A DNA stretch of 64,000 nucleotides, taken from Psoroptes ovis. Taxonomy: Eukaryota; Arthropoda; Arachnida; Sarcoptiformes; Psoroptidae. This document shows, piece after piece, positions 1-11,370 of this stretch; position 1 is the first letter of the stretch, and each line of letters starts with the position of its first letter. A program made the position numbers and the translations under genes. Under the pieces are notes generated by a model that was not told the DNA's origin, ran no database searches, and saw only the letters and a program-made list of their open reading frames with translations. The stretch spans positions 2,232,001 through 2,296,000 of the forward strand of contig PQWQ01000003.1 of the NCBI GenBank assembly GCA_002943765.1, in the 5' to 3' direction.

Positions 1-292
1 CACTTTCAACTTTTTTACGCTTTCGTCCACATTTTTTTCTTGTTGTTAATGGTGTATCGTTTATTGTACTATTCAATCTTGCAGATATTCTACCACTTGA
101 ACGTGTCTGATATTTATTATTTGTACCAGAAGATCTTGATGTATTTGTTGTCGTTGAACTATCATTTGAATTATTATCGTCACCATCATCATCAATTGTG
201 TATTTATTTGTAGATTTCGAAGAACTTAAATATTTGTTATTATTCGGAGGATTTTTTGGTGGCCGACCACGTTTACGTTTTGTTTGACGCAT
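1..292 (-). CDS. AT-hook protein, N-terminal part (cut by window edge)
   Basis: An open frame runs leftward from an ATG at 290-292 to base 1 without a stop, giving about 97 residues. The N-terminus is very basic and contains KRKRGRPPK (residues about 5-13), a match to the AT-hook core Arg-Gly-Arg-Pro that binds the minor groove of AT-rich DNA. An Asn/Ser/Asp/Thr-rich low-complexity stretch follows, then another basic patch (RKKCGRKRKK) close to the window edge. An out-of-frame ATG lies 8 bases upstream at 298-300. The motif suggests a nuclear, chromatin-associated protein, but the domains that would name the family lie outside the window. AT-hook N-termini occur in many unrelated chromatin proteins, so I assign no gene symbol. 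It is divergently oriented to BUD31. Confidence 0.6.
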   Translation of the reverse strand, partial: MRQTKRKRGRPPKNPPNNNKYLSSSKSTNKYTIDDDGDDNNSNDSSTTTNTSRSSGTNNKYQTRSSGRISARLNSTINDTPLTTRKKCGRKRKKVES

Positions 293-1934
293 TTTGACAT
301 TAAGAAAAAATTTTTTTAATAAATCACAAAACAATAATTTTGAATCTGATTATTATGATTAGAATTTAAAATGACTGGTTGACGATGATGACCATTAAAT
401 TTCAAAATATTCAGCCAGCTGTAAAAAGAAAAAATATCGAGAATTAAATATGAATAAAAAAAAAAAAAATTTAAATTCAAAAAAATATTTACAGAATTCA
501 AAAATTTTTACATTGATTCAAACAAACACACACACAGATATTCTGGATTGATTCATAAATTGAAATTTCGGTAACTGTAAATGGCGCCAAATGTAAGAAA
601 TACAAGATTTATAAATTTTATTTATTTTTTTTTTAAATGTTATTATGATGTTCATATAAAAAACAAAACAAATATATTCAAACAAACAAACAACAAACAC
701 ACCACCACTGTTTAATGTGTGATTTACACAGCAAAAAAAAAAATCAATGCAAAAAAAATGAAATGAAATTGAAAATGAAATTCACATACAAACAAGTAGC
801 ATAAAATACATTCAAACACAAACACACACACACAAGAATATTGTGGTAAAAAAATGATGAAAATAATGTTTTTCGCTTTTCACTTCGCTATTATGGCTGC
901 CGCGTTAAAAATTAGTACTGAATTGAGTTGGAATAAAACAAAAATATAAGAAAAAGGGATAAATTGCTATTATTTCAACCACCAGAAACAATTCAATGAT
1001 ACTGGGCATTTGCTCTTGGTTTCTCTCTTTCAACACTCTCTAAAATCTCGTGCGCAACTTTTTGTGATTCAAAAAAATGAAAAATTGAAAAAAAAATGAA
1101 AACAAAATACTCAAAATGCGCTGTTCATAAAGGACGACTCCGAAATTTTTTTTTTCATTTGCAATAATTTCTAATAATTGAAATTCAATACAATCACTGT
1201 CGTCGACGTGATGATCACGTTTGGACTTTTTTGCATGTAAATTGCTCATCACAAATCATGCTCGGGCATTTCATTGGTTTTATTCGAAGAAAGCGACAGC
1301 TTTTGGTTGAAATTTTATAAATATTCTCAAAACTTGGATTATTAATTAGATGGTGGATTGATCAATTATTCCATTTAGATTGGATTTTGTCTGAATGATA
1401 ATAATAATACCATATGATTTTCATCGCTGAATGGTGATGAATTGAGTATCATAATTCAATTTCATTCATTATTTTCATAATTTCATTTATTCATTAAATC
1501 GTAAACAAATGAAAACTGTATCAGTGTGTGTGTGTGTGTGTGATGCATTGTTTTGACTCACCCAAATATTTTGTGTTGAAATATTTTTTATTTTTTTCAA
1601 AATTTTGATAATTTTGTGTTCACCACCGAAATTTTTATCATCAATTCTTTATATAAATTAATTCTTGAAAATTTTTTAAAAACTTTTACTGAAAAAAAAA
1701 AACTTGAAAATCTAAAATTTTCTTCTTTTTTTAAACAAAACAAAAATTTTATTTTTATTTTTTTGTGTTTCCAAGAAAATTTTTTTTCAATTTTACATTT
1801 CAGAACATTTCTCCATAGGACATTTATTGTATTGACATTTGTTAGTTTGTTTATATTTTTGATTTTGTTTTTGTTCTTGACCAAATTTTTTTCATTTCGC
1901 AAATTATCCAAGAATTCAAGAATTTTAAGAAAAT
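293..1934. other. Intergenic region between divergent genes
   Basis: This 1.6-kb AT-rich stretch separates the leftward AT-hook gene from rightward BUD31 and presumably holds both promoters. It contains short simple repeats: CA-rich near 815-835 and a GT dinucleotide run at about 1524-1542. Short open frames here are rich in Phe/Lys/Ile, lack recognisable motifs and look like chance products of AT-rich DNA. Confidence 0.6.
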
Positions 1935-2381
1935 ATGCCAAAAATACGTACCATACGTAATCGTAATCGTCAACCACCAGACGGTTGGGATATGATTGAA
2001 CCAACAATCGAAGAATTGGAAGCGAAAATGCGTGAAGCTGAAAGTGAATCACATGAAGGTAAACGTCGTACAGAATCATTATGGCCAATATTCAAAATAC
2101 ATCATCAAAAATCAAGATATATTTATGAGCTATATTATAAACGTAAAGCAATTTCAAAAGAATTATATGATTATTGTTGCCGTAATCGTATTGCTGATGC
2201 AGCATTAATTGCTAAATGGAAAAAACAAGGTTATGAAAATTTATGCTGTTTACGATGTATACAAATTCGTGATACAAATTTCGGTACTAATTGTATTTGT
2301 CGTGTACCAAGAGATAAACTAGAAGATGGACGCAAAATTGTCGAATGTATTCATTGTGGTTGTCGTGGATGTTCAGGTTGA
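1935..2381 (+). CDS. BUD31: BUD31 / G10 spliceosome protein
   Basis: A single-exon gene encodes a 148-residue protein that is nearly full-length collinear with animal BUD31 (about 144 residues). It starts MPKIRTIRNRNRQPPDGW and retains the family hallmarks: the PPDGW...IEPT segment, a HEGKR...ESLWPIF block (about 53-67), YKRKAISKELY (about 81-91), and IAKWKKQGYENLCCLRCIQ (about 104-122). The C-terminus is Cys-rich, NFGTNCICRVP...CIHCGCRGCSG, and binds zinc clusters in the family. BUD31 is a core component of the Prp19-associated/activated spliceosome in the nucleus. An AATAAA-type polyadenylation signal lies downstream at about 2474. The gene converges on the dicarboxylate carrier, with 199 bp between the stop codons. 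Confidence 0.97.
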   Translation: MPKIRTIRNRNRQPPDGWDMIEPTIEELEAKMREAESESHEGKRRTESLWPIFKIHHQKSRYIYELYYKRKAISKELYDYCCRNRIADAALIAKWKKQGYENLCCLRCIQIRDTNFGTNCICRVPRDKLEDGRKIVECIHCGCRGCSG

Positions 2382-2580
2382 TTGTGGATTTTGATTTATC
2401 ATTTTTCATTTTATTTATCATTTTTTCAACGAAAAATTTTGTTAATATAAATATTCTACAAATTTCATTTAACAATAAATATGAGCATTTGAAAACAAAT
2501 AAAAATTTTGTGATATTTGAAAAAAAATTAAATTGTCAATACTATTTATATTAAAATCCTATTTGAAAATTATTGTCATT

Positions 2581-3611
2581 TTACAATAATTTGTATATGC
2601 CAAAATTCAATCTTAATTGTTCTAAAAATACAAATGTCAAGATTGTATGAGGTGCTAAACGTATGAATGCAGGCACGTAACCTTTGAAAAAACCAAATAC
2701 ACCCGATTCACGATATAATTCAGTTATACAATGGCCAACACTCCGATATTGATTTTTTGCCGAATTCATCATACGAGTTTTTAAAACATCAAGCTGGTAG
2801 AATGGAGAAAATTTTAATTCTTAAATTCAAAAATTTTTTACAATACTCACTGGTTGTGTTAATGAAGTGGCAACAGCACCAGTCAATGTGCTAGCTGATA
2901 AATGTGTTGTTACATTATCTTCAAATATTGTCGGTAAATAATGTAATAGTAAATATTTAAATTGATCATACATTGATAATTGACCGATTGACATCATGAT
3001 TGCACGTGATGTTGCCATTGATGCACCGTTGAACAATGTTTTTGCACCTTCAAAACGATATACTTTGACTAGACCATCGATTGCATTTTTATAATTTCTA
3101 CGCTGATTCACAGGTAATTTTATATCATTTTGCATTCTTACATTTATCATGTCGGCTGGTGTGCCTACATTATGGGAGTAAATTTACATAAATTTCAATT
3201 TAATTATGATAATTATTTGAAAAACTTACCTACAAGCCCACCGGCAGCGCCAGAAACCCCAGCTAAAAATATTCTTTGATATAATGGAATTGGTGATCCA
3301 TCAGGTGATATTTGTTGTTTTGCAACTTCATAAATACCAAAACGTGTAGTTGAATATGTTAATTGTCGTAATAATGATGCTGTCAAACCATTATATAATG
3401 CAAATATGCCATCATTTTTAATTATTTTTATTGTTATCGATACCATTGATGGACGTTGTCCAATCGTCGCTGATGTTGATGCTGTTGCAGTTTGAAAATG
3501 TACTTTGATTAAATCTAACGGATGCGTACAGCAAGCAGCGCCAGCCGATGCTAAACCACCAAAATACCATCTTGATAACATGACATCTTTGATTTGTTTA
3601 TTATTTGTCAT
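2581..3611 (-). CDS. SLC25A10: Mitochondrial dicarboxylate carrier (SLC25A10 type)
   Basis: Three exons (3230-3611, 2851-3164, 2793 down to 2581) are joined by GT-AG introns of 65 and 57 bp. Together they give 909 bp, a 302-residue protein of typical carrier length. The three mitochondrial carrier repeats each carry the signature motif: PLDLIK, PADMINVR (spanning the first splice) and PLDVLKTR (spanning the second). The start RWYFGGLASAGAACCTHPLD and the middle LVGTPADMINVRMQND closely resemble animal dicarboxylate carriers. These exchange malate or succinate for phosphate or sulfur oxyanions across the inner mitochondrial membrane. Six transmembrane helices are expected. The dicarboxylate subtype is assigned from the overall wording of the repeats; a related SLC25 subtype is possible but less likely. 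Confidence 0.9.
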
Positions 3612-4436
3612 TGTTTGCTAAGGCAACAAAAGAAATCAAAGATGATAAAATGATGGCTTAGAGAACAAAATCAAACTGTTATTACAAATATTTTAATTTG
3701 TTCGTAAGTGATAATAGGAAAATATTTAAAATTAACAAATCAATGATTTTTTTTACATCCAAATCGATACTTGATATCACTAAAAATTATTTGATGTTTA
3801 ATGAATGATGAAATGATAATTAACGAGAGATAAAATTTTGATTAGAGTCAAATGACATATAAAATACAGATTTGATCATTTTCTTATTTCTTCTATTTCC
3901 TAAATTATTTTAATACTTTTGAATGAAATATTCAAAAAAGTACAAGATAAACGAATAAATAAATAAATAAATAAAAATTTCCTCAATGTCGTTGTATAAT
4001 ATAGACTCTACCAGTTTGTTCTGCTTCGTTTTTTCCACTTTCAAATATCATCGATGGTAGCCGTCATCATATAATCATGGTTTGATTAGTTTTCTTCTTT
4101 TCAGACTTCGTTTTGATCAAATGAAGACGAAATCATTGGAAGTTCTTTTTTTTGAATTTTTTTTTCTTTTCAATTAATGTTTGAATATGCACAAACTGAT
4201 AAGTATAATTGTTAATATATTTACTTTAATGACATATATTCATTGAATTCATGGAAATGCTCGTATATGCTCAACATTGAAATTTTATTTCTCCTTTTGA
4301 TCATATATATCATTTTTCAATGCCAATTAACAGAATTATTTTATATTCAGGTTGTAGCGCATACTCAACAATTTGTATTTGAATGTAAATTTCAAATAAA
4401 TTGTAATTTAATTCTTAAATTTGTATTTGTTTTTAC
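3612..4436. other. Intergenic region
   Basis: This is 0.8 kb of AT-rich DNA between the 5' end of the carrier gene and the 3' end of NUP37, both on the minus strand. It probably contains the carrier promoter and the NUP37 polyadenylation region. A short AAATAAATAAAT run lies near 3955-3973. No gene is seen. Confidence 0.6.
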
Positions 4437-5933
4437 TCAGAAAATGTTGAATTTAAAAAGATGAATATGTTTTGGTCCGCCAACAGCTAACAATGGTAAT
4501 GAACGATTCCAGCTTACACCATGGCCAGCGATTAGATTACGCTCGATATATGTCTAATGAATGGGAAAAAGACAAAATCAATTTTCAATACAAATTTTCA
4601 TTGTCTTTCGATCTCATTACCTGATTTGTGATGAAATTTTTAACAGTCAAAAAACTCAATGGTCGTCCACGATATGCTATTAATTTATCGTTGTAAAATG
4701 AAAATTCTTGCAAGCATTCATAATTTGTTTTCATTATTTTCATCGGTAAACTAGTCAATGATGTATCCCAGAAATATAAATCATGATCAGAAGTGCAACC
4801 GATGATTGAATTATTTTCCAAGCACCAATCACTTGATGTTAATGGATAATGGTTACAATCGAATGATAATACAGCGACCAATGTTATTGTATCATAGAAA
4901 CGTATGATTCCTTTCTTTTCGGATACCAATAACTGTTTAAGGTTGAAAAATAAAATGAAATTATATAATGTCATTCATTTGAATTATAGAGAAATAGTTG
5001 TACTTTATTTGGTTCTGTTGGATGCCACTTAACGTTGATACCGGCCGATGATAATTGTATTTTCGATATCTGATTATTGGCATTATTTTGATGCAACGAT
5101 CGTATTATGCATGTACAATCATCACCAGTCGATGCTAATTGATCACCATTTATTGGTTCGAATGCCAATGAATTAACGTAATTAAAATGTCCAGTATAAA
5201 ATTGTTGTTCAATTGTATCATTCAATTTATTGATATCATCATCATCATCATCACCTTTATCTTCATCATTAACATGATAATGTATCGATTGATTGAACAA
5301 TAAAATTCCGAAATCATCAGTTGCAACTGCAAGACTTAAGTATCCTTTATGTAGATTTTTTTGCCCACCAGAATCGAGTACAAGTTGATCGGCAAAATTC
5401 GTACGAGGTCCAAATGTCAATGTTGAACACTTGGTGGCACAAATATAATCATAAATCAATTTATAATTGAATTCATTTTGATTGTCAATAGAAATTTGAT
5501 AAATAAATATACGTTCACGTATACAGCAAGCTAAAATATTATCAGCTGCTTCAAATTGACAAAATTGTACAAAATTGATTCTTCTATTTGTAGCTTGTTT
5601 TAGATCAATTTGATATTCATCATAATTTATTTGATTATCATTCTTATTATCATTAATAATAAAATTTTCATTTTTAATCAACGATTTATTCGCTACTGCT
5701 ACCGATGGTGATGATGTTGATGATGATGATAATTTTTGATAAATCATTTTTCTTGAAAATTGCTTATTTCGTATTTCAGCAAATTCACAATCAAAATAAA
5801 GTCCTGTAGTCTGAAGCATTAAGGCGCCAAACCATGCTTCTGAGGGTTTGAAAACTTGAACAACAGATGGTGGAAACTTGAACAATTTAGAAAATTCAAA
5901 TGAAATTCTTATTTGATTCAATAATTTTTTCAA
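4437..5933 (-). CDS. NUP37: Nucleoporin NUP37 (WD-repeat, Y-complex)
   Basis: Three exons (5004-5933, 4621-4932, 4437-4553) with introns of 71 and 67 bp give a 452-residue protein. Exon phases close exactly (310, 104 and 39 codons). Blocks diagnostic for NUP37 occur in the family order: GHFNYVNSLAFEP...LASTGDDCTC, GINVKWHPTEPNK|LLVSEKKG, GIIRFYD, DWCLENNS...DLYFWD, and the C-terminal HGVSWNRSLPLLAVGG reached only by splicing into exon 3. NUP37 is a beta-propeller subunit of the Nup107-160 complex that scaffolds the nuclear pore and joins kinetochores in mitosis. The protein is about 125 residues longer than vertebrate NUP37. The extra length comes from Ser/Asn/Asp-rich inserts in exon 1, including a run of Asp encoded near 5236-5260. 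Confidence 0.88.
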
Positions 5934-6863
5934 TCAAAATCATACATAATCATCAGTCAATAATCAGTGTTTATTAATTCATATCAAAAAAAAAATGTTA
6001 AAATTATGACAAATAATTTATAATAAATGAAAATCGTCTATCACAAATTTTCTATAATTCATAAATTACAAAATTATTTTTTAATTTTGATTGATAATTG
6101 TTTTTCGTTAATAATTTTCCATTATACAAATTTCATTATATCTCCTGTTTTTAGAGTATTTTGTACAATATTTTTCTCATCAAGTAATCGAAAAAAAAAC
6201 AAGATCGACAATAAATGAGAATTAATTATAAATAATTAAGAATAATGTTAATAAATACGAAAAAGTAATTACAAATGAAAAAATGTTTTAAAATTGTTTT
6301 ACAAATTAGAATAAAATTAATCAATTTCACAACTTTGATTATAATTTAAATTAATTATTATTGGAATGTTGATTTTTGTTTGTTAAGTGCTTAAATATAT
6401 AAAAATAAATTCCTTTTAGAATATTCTAGTTGGATATTTTGAATAAATAATTTAAATTATAACCAAAGACGAGAAAAAGTAATGATAATGATTTGATTAT
6501 CGTAACTTGTTACAAAAATGATACAAAAACTTCAAGAATCATTCAATTGTTTTGAAATGATGATTAAAAACGAATTTTTCATTAAAAAAAAAACATTTTA
6601 AATTGTAACACAGACATTTAATTTTTTCTCAATTTTAAAGCTGACAAACGAACGAAAAAAAAATTTGATCTATGAGTCGATTGAAATCAGTTTGATTAAA
6701 TTACAATGAAATGTAAAATCAAAAATGTTAATGTCATTTTAAGTGTTGATTATAAACATATTATTACCATTTTTGATCAATTTGTTCAATTTTCAATGAT
6801 TGTGTAATTCGACAATAACATGAATGTGTGAACAAAACAATAAAAGTGTGAAAAAATAAGACA
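5934..6863. other. Intergenic region, very AT-rich
   Basis: About 0.9 kb lies between the NUP37 start and the 3' end of the PRELI-domain gene, both minus strand. I see only AT-rich DNA with short A/T tracts. In particular I looked for a CRAL-TRIO or GOLD domain that would complete the upstream SEC14L-like gene and found none on the minus strand. Confidence 0.6.
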
Positions 6864-7993
6864 TCAGCTTAATGAACTATCATTGCTATTGTTATTATTA
6901 TTGTTATCATCATTACCATTCTTGATTGAATCATTTTCTAATGAATTTTTTTTCTTTTGAAGATTTTCACATTTATTTAATAATTTTTGTCGTGTTGCTT
7001 GAAATTTTTCTTCAACCGAATTTGAACGTATGCAATCAAATTTCGAATTTTTAATTATATTAGTTTTATTTTTTTGATGATTATTATTTAAATTATTTAC
7101 ATCATTGATATTATTATTATCAATCATATTCGTATGTACGATTGAATCATAACTTTGTGATATAACAATACCGTTATTATGATTTTTATGTTGTTCATTA
7201 TGATTGTTGTGGTTGTTGTTGATTTTTTTGAAATTATTATTAGAAAATAATGAAGATGATTCATTGAATATATCATCATCTTCATCATCGTGATCATCAT
7301 CATTAATATTATGATTATTGTTCGATTCAAAACGTGGTATAGAAGTAATACCTTCTTGTGCTAATTCATTTATATGATATTCAATTATTTCTTGACCTTT
7401 TTTGATGTTTTGTGAATAATGTTTAACAGCGATACGTTCGACAACATTTTCAAAGCCCCAAAATGATTTGATTTCAAGACTTGCTTCTTGTTCAAATATT
7501 GTCCAATCATCATTATCAGGGGATACCTTTGAAAATAATTTAATTTTTTAAAATTGAAAATTTAAAAAATGCTGCAAAACTTACGCGATAATAACATAAT
7601 TCTTGAATATTTATGTGATTATTGAAGCTTTCATTTTTAGCTTCAATTTTGAGTATACGTTTACGTTTATTCAATGTATTACGCTGGATGAATAATACAT
7701 GATCAACACCAGTTATCTATCGAATGAATTCAGGAAAAATTCTGGAAATTAAACATCAAGAAAAACAATTAAAAATTTACTTTACGCAGTAGATATGGTG
7801 CATCAACACTGATTCGACAACGACGTTCAATGATATGAATTGAACCATCATCATTGATGTGTTCATTGATTATATCACTACCAATAAATACTGGTATTAG
7901 ATGACAAGTTGGGAAACGTTTTTCATATGCAGCCATTACCAATTCAAATGGATATTTAAATATCCTGACTGGTGCTTTATATTTTTGTACCAT
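6864..7993 (-). CDS. PRELI-domain protein of the SEC14L1/retm type, lacking CRAL-TRIO and GOLD
   Basis: Three exons (7781-7993, 7585-7716, 6864-7526; introns 64 and 58 bp) give 335 residues with closed phases. The first 180 residues match the N-terminal PRELI/MSF1 domain of SEC14L1/SEC14L5 and fly real-time: MVQKYKAPVRIFKYPFEL, AAYEKRFPTC, IHIIERRC, then ITGVDHVLFIQRN, EASLEIKSFWGFENVVE and QNIKKGQEIIEYHI. PRELI domains bind and move phospholipids. In SEC14L1-type proteins (about 700 residues) CRAL-TRIO and GOLD domains follow. Here the PRELI domain is instead followed by an acidic, Asn/Asp/His-rich tail and a short Lys-rich helix (SVEEKFQATRQKLLNK, residues about 280-295) before a stop. No donor leading to further domains is evident. 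It may be a lineage-specific truncated paralogue or a gene with an unseen isoform. Confidence 0.85.
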
Positions 7994-9862
7994 TATTTAT
8001 TTATTTATTTATTTGTCAACTAAAATAAACAAAAGCTTTTAAAGCGAAAATGAAAAAAAAAATTGATCAATGTCGTGTAGATGTATCACAATGAAAACAA
8101 TAGATAAACAATCGTAATCGATGACTAGAGGAATGTGAAAATGATTTAGATTTTTCTTTAATTTAATCAATAAATAATGGCGAATATAATCACACAAAAA
8201 TTGAAACTAGTAGAACAAGAAGAAATTCAAAATGAGAACCATTGAAATTGATATGAGATTTTCTTTTCAACTATTGAAAACTTTAAATTTCATTCATTCA
8301 TATCCAAACAAATGCATCACACATCATCATTTTCGTCAACAAAAACAATTTGAATAACATACGTAATTTTTGATGAAAATAATTTTTTTCTCATGAAAAT
8401 CTACATTTTCTTTCGATAAAATAAAACTTTGTAATTATTTATAAATAATCCATCTAATAATATCATTATGAATGATATCATTAAACAACCATTTTAAAGA
8501 ATAGAGAAGAAATCTAACTTTTTAGGATATTGTGCTTATTATTTAATCTTAATTGTCAAATAAATTGACAGATGAAATGAAAAATATTCTAGGTTTTTTT
8601 TATTGTATTTCAAAACATGTATATAGAAATTCAATTGAATTTTTATGTATTTTCAATCATTAAAATGAATTCGGTGAATAAATTTTACATTTAACCGTAT
8701 TCATTCTTACATAATAATAATAATGAATTCACAAAGGCATAGATAATACATTCATTTTCAATGAGTTTTTTCATTGCAATGAAAGCCGAAATAAATCGAG
8801 AAACTCAATGTTATCATTATTTTCATTATTATTAGAATTGACTGAATGAAATTGAGCCAAGCACTGACAGCAGCAATGCTTTTTCCAATTTTCTGTTGTA
8901 AACAATATAGACAAAATATACATTATTATTCCACATAATTCATTCGCTTAAAACACAGACACACACACATATGTACGCTTTCATGAACACACTTGCAAGT
9001 ACAATCAACGCATATACATTTCGGTGGAGAAAAATTTGGTGTTTTATTCCATGAAACACTTTGCAATGACTTGTTTCCAATACGGCCCTAATGAAACAAT
9101 CAATTGAGAAAAAACCCATAAAAATGCTCATTTTTATCATTTTGGGAATTTTGTCCTGGAATTTCACCGAAATTATTATTCTATTGAATGGTGAAAACTT
9201 TTCAAATTTTCATCAAAATTTTCAAAAATTTAAAAATTGAAATCCATCAAATGTTTTAAGGTTCTGGTTCAGATTAAGATCAGGTGTTATTTCAAATAAA
9301 AAATGATCGATTAGTTGAATGGTTTTGAAAAAATTGAAAAACAAGTGGATTTGGAAATTATGGTTTTTTTTATTTCGGAAAATCTCTAGTATTAAGAGAT
9401 AAAATGACAGGATTATCACAGCAATGATATTAAAGTAAAAATATTGAATTTCATTTTGATTTTTTTATTATTCTATTGCAAATATATAGAAATTCAACGA
9501 GGATGATGATGATGAAAATCAAGGACAAATATTGCTATATATTTGGGTGAATAAATGTGAATATGAGAATATTTTACGAAAAAATAATATTGTGGTATCG
9601 AATAACTATTTATTTGAGATAATAAATCAAAGTGAATGAATGAAAATGACTTGGTTAAAATTCTCATTATTCTAAAAAGTCAATTATTTTCGGTCTTTCT
9701 ATTAAAATCTTTGAAATTCAAGTCAAGAAATTTTGAAATTTCGCGCTATGCACTCGAAAAAAACAATCGATACTTTTTCAGAAAAAATATCGATTTTTTT
9801 TATCAAGGATTTCACATTTTTTTCTTCGATCAGTCATTTTATTGATTCACTGAAAAGAAAAA
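7994..9862. other. Intergenic region between divergent genes
   Basis: This 1.87-kb AT-rich stretch separates the leftward PRELI gene from rightward EXOSC7. It has TTTATTTATTTA just upstream of the PRELI start (about 7993-8011) and a CA-rich patch near 8955-8970. Short open frames show no motif or conservation that I recognise. Confidence 0.6.
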
Positions 9863-10895
9863 ATGTCATTAGCAAACAAAATAAGCGAAGGTGAACGTTT
9901 ATTCATTCAAAATGGTGTCGATTTGAATATACGCACTGATGGCCGATCATGTGATGATTATCGTTTAGTTATGATTGAACAAAATGTGATTGAAACTTGT
10001 TCAGGATCAGCACATGTTCGCTCGGGTAATACTGATGTTTTAGTTGCTATTAAACTTGAGTTGGAAGAATTTGATATTGAAGATAATGACCAAACAAATG
10101 ATAAACAAAATAATGATGATTATTCCAACAAAGGACGCTTACAAATATTTGCCGACATATCAGCGATAGCATCACCTGCATTCGAAGGTAAAAAAGGTGA
10201 AGATATTACTTGTCAAATCCAAGCTTTGTTCATGGAATTTTTGCCCGATTATTTGGATCTTGAAAAATTAATCATAATACCTAAACGATCTTACTTCACA
10301 TTACATATCGATATTGTCATCCTAGAGTGTTCATCATTATCATCGTTAATTGACATAACATCAATAGCAATCAAAACTGCTTTATATGATGTCAGGTGAG
10401 AAATTGAAATCGATATTCTCATTAAGGTAGAAATGATAATTTCAATTTTCATTTATCCAGAATACCAAAAATCAATATTTTAAGTGTAGAACAAAATGAA
10501 TTCACTGTTTCCGAAGATGAATTCGAATCAATCCCTTTAGATGCAAGCCGTGTACCATTAGTGACAAGTTATACAAAAATCGGCTCAAAATTCATTGTCG
10601 ATGCAACTTGGGAAGAAGAACAAGCTAGTGTTGGTACTGTTTCAATTGCATTCATTCCACCTGATCAAATTGTATTGATGAAAAAAATTCGCCATGGATC
10701 AATTAGCATGGATTCATTGTCTTTACTATTTGAGGTATAATTATGGTCATAAATTCAAATCAAACTAATTCTTAATTCATATTTTTGCAGAGAGCTAAAA
10801 AATTTGGTTCCGAATTGACCAGGAAATTTGATTCTAAAATTCAACAAAGTAAAACATTGAAAAACAATGGAAGACTATCATTTTCAATCAATTGA
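9863..10895 (+). CDS. EXOSC7: Exosome complex component RRP42 (EXOSC7)
   Basis: Three exons (9863-10395, 10461-10734, 10791-10895; introns 65 and 56 bp) encode 303 residues, close to the 291 of human EXOSC7. The RNase PH-like fold is visible from VDLNIRTDGRSCDDYR (about 19-34) through GSAHVRSGNTDVLVAIK, ISAIASPAFEGKKGEDI, HIDIVILECSS and AIKTALYDVRIPKI (across the first splice). The second half, IGSKFIVDATWEEE...GTVSIAF and KIRHGSISMDSL, fits the RRP42 branch. The protein is a structural subunit of the six-membered RNase PH-like ring of the RNA exosome, active in nuclear and cytoplasmic 3'-5' RNA decay. An acidic/Asn-rich insert (about 73-92) is specific to this lineage. Confidence 0.93.
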
Positions 10896-11370
10896 GTCGA
10901 TGGATTTAAATCTTGAAAATGAAAAAAAAACAGCGCAACTCACATTCCTCATCATGTATGTGCTGGCTGGCTGATTGCATTTTTCATCATACACAGAACA
11001 CATGACATAACATGTGCCAAATATCAATGAAAAAAAACGTAAACAAAAATAAAAACAAGCATGTTTATCGATAGTTTCGTTCATCACTTTGAAATGCAAA
11101 GTCGTAAATAAAGGTAAAAACATAAATATTTTGGTTTTTTATTTTTAATGTAAAATAAATAAATGAATTAAATATTAAATAATTTGTGTTCAAAAATTGA
11201 TTCAATATTCTCTTTATAATTGATCGATTAAGGATTAATGAATGAAATAAAATACTATTTATTATTCAAGAAAAAATATTGAATGAAATCAAAGGTTATT
11301 TTCAACTATTTTTATATGAAAATTATGTTCACTAATATTAAAATTAATTAATATAATCGACGATGATTGA
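10896..11370. other. Intergenic region between EXOSC7 and Raptor
   Basis: This 475-bp stretch between two rightward genes is AT-rich, with AAATAAA-type polyadenylation candidates near 11105-11160. It should hold the EXOSC7 3' end and the Raptor promoter/5' leader. No gene is seen. Confidence 0.55.

Noticed and set aside
1616..1960. Plus-strand open frame of 114 codons overlapping the BUD31 start
   Set aside because: It is Phe/Lys/Leu-rich with no motif, lies in another frame from BUD31 and looks like AT-rich leader sequence.
4243..4464. Plus-strand open frame of 73 codons overlapping the NUP37 3' end
   Set aside because: It overlaps NUP37 exon 3 on the other strand and has no recognisable features.
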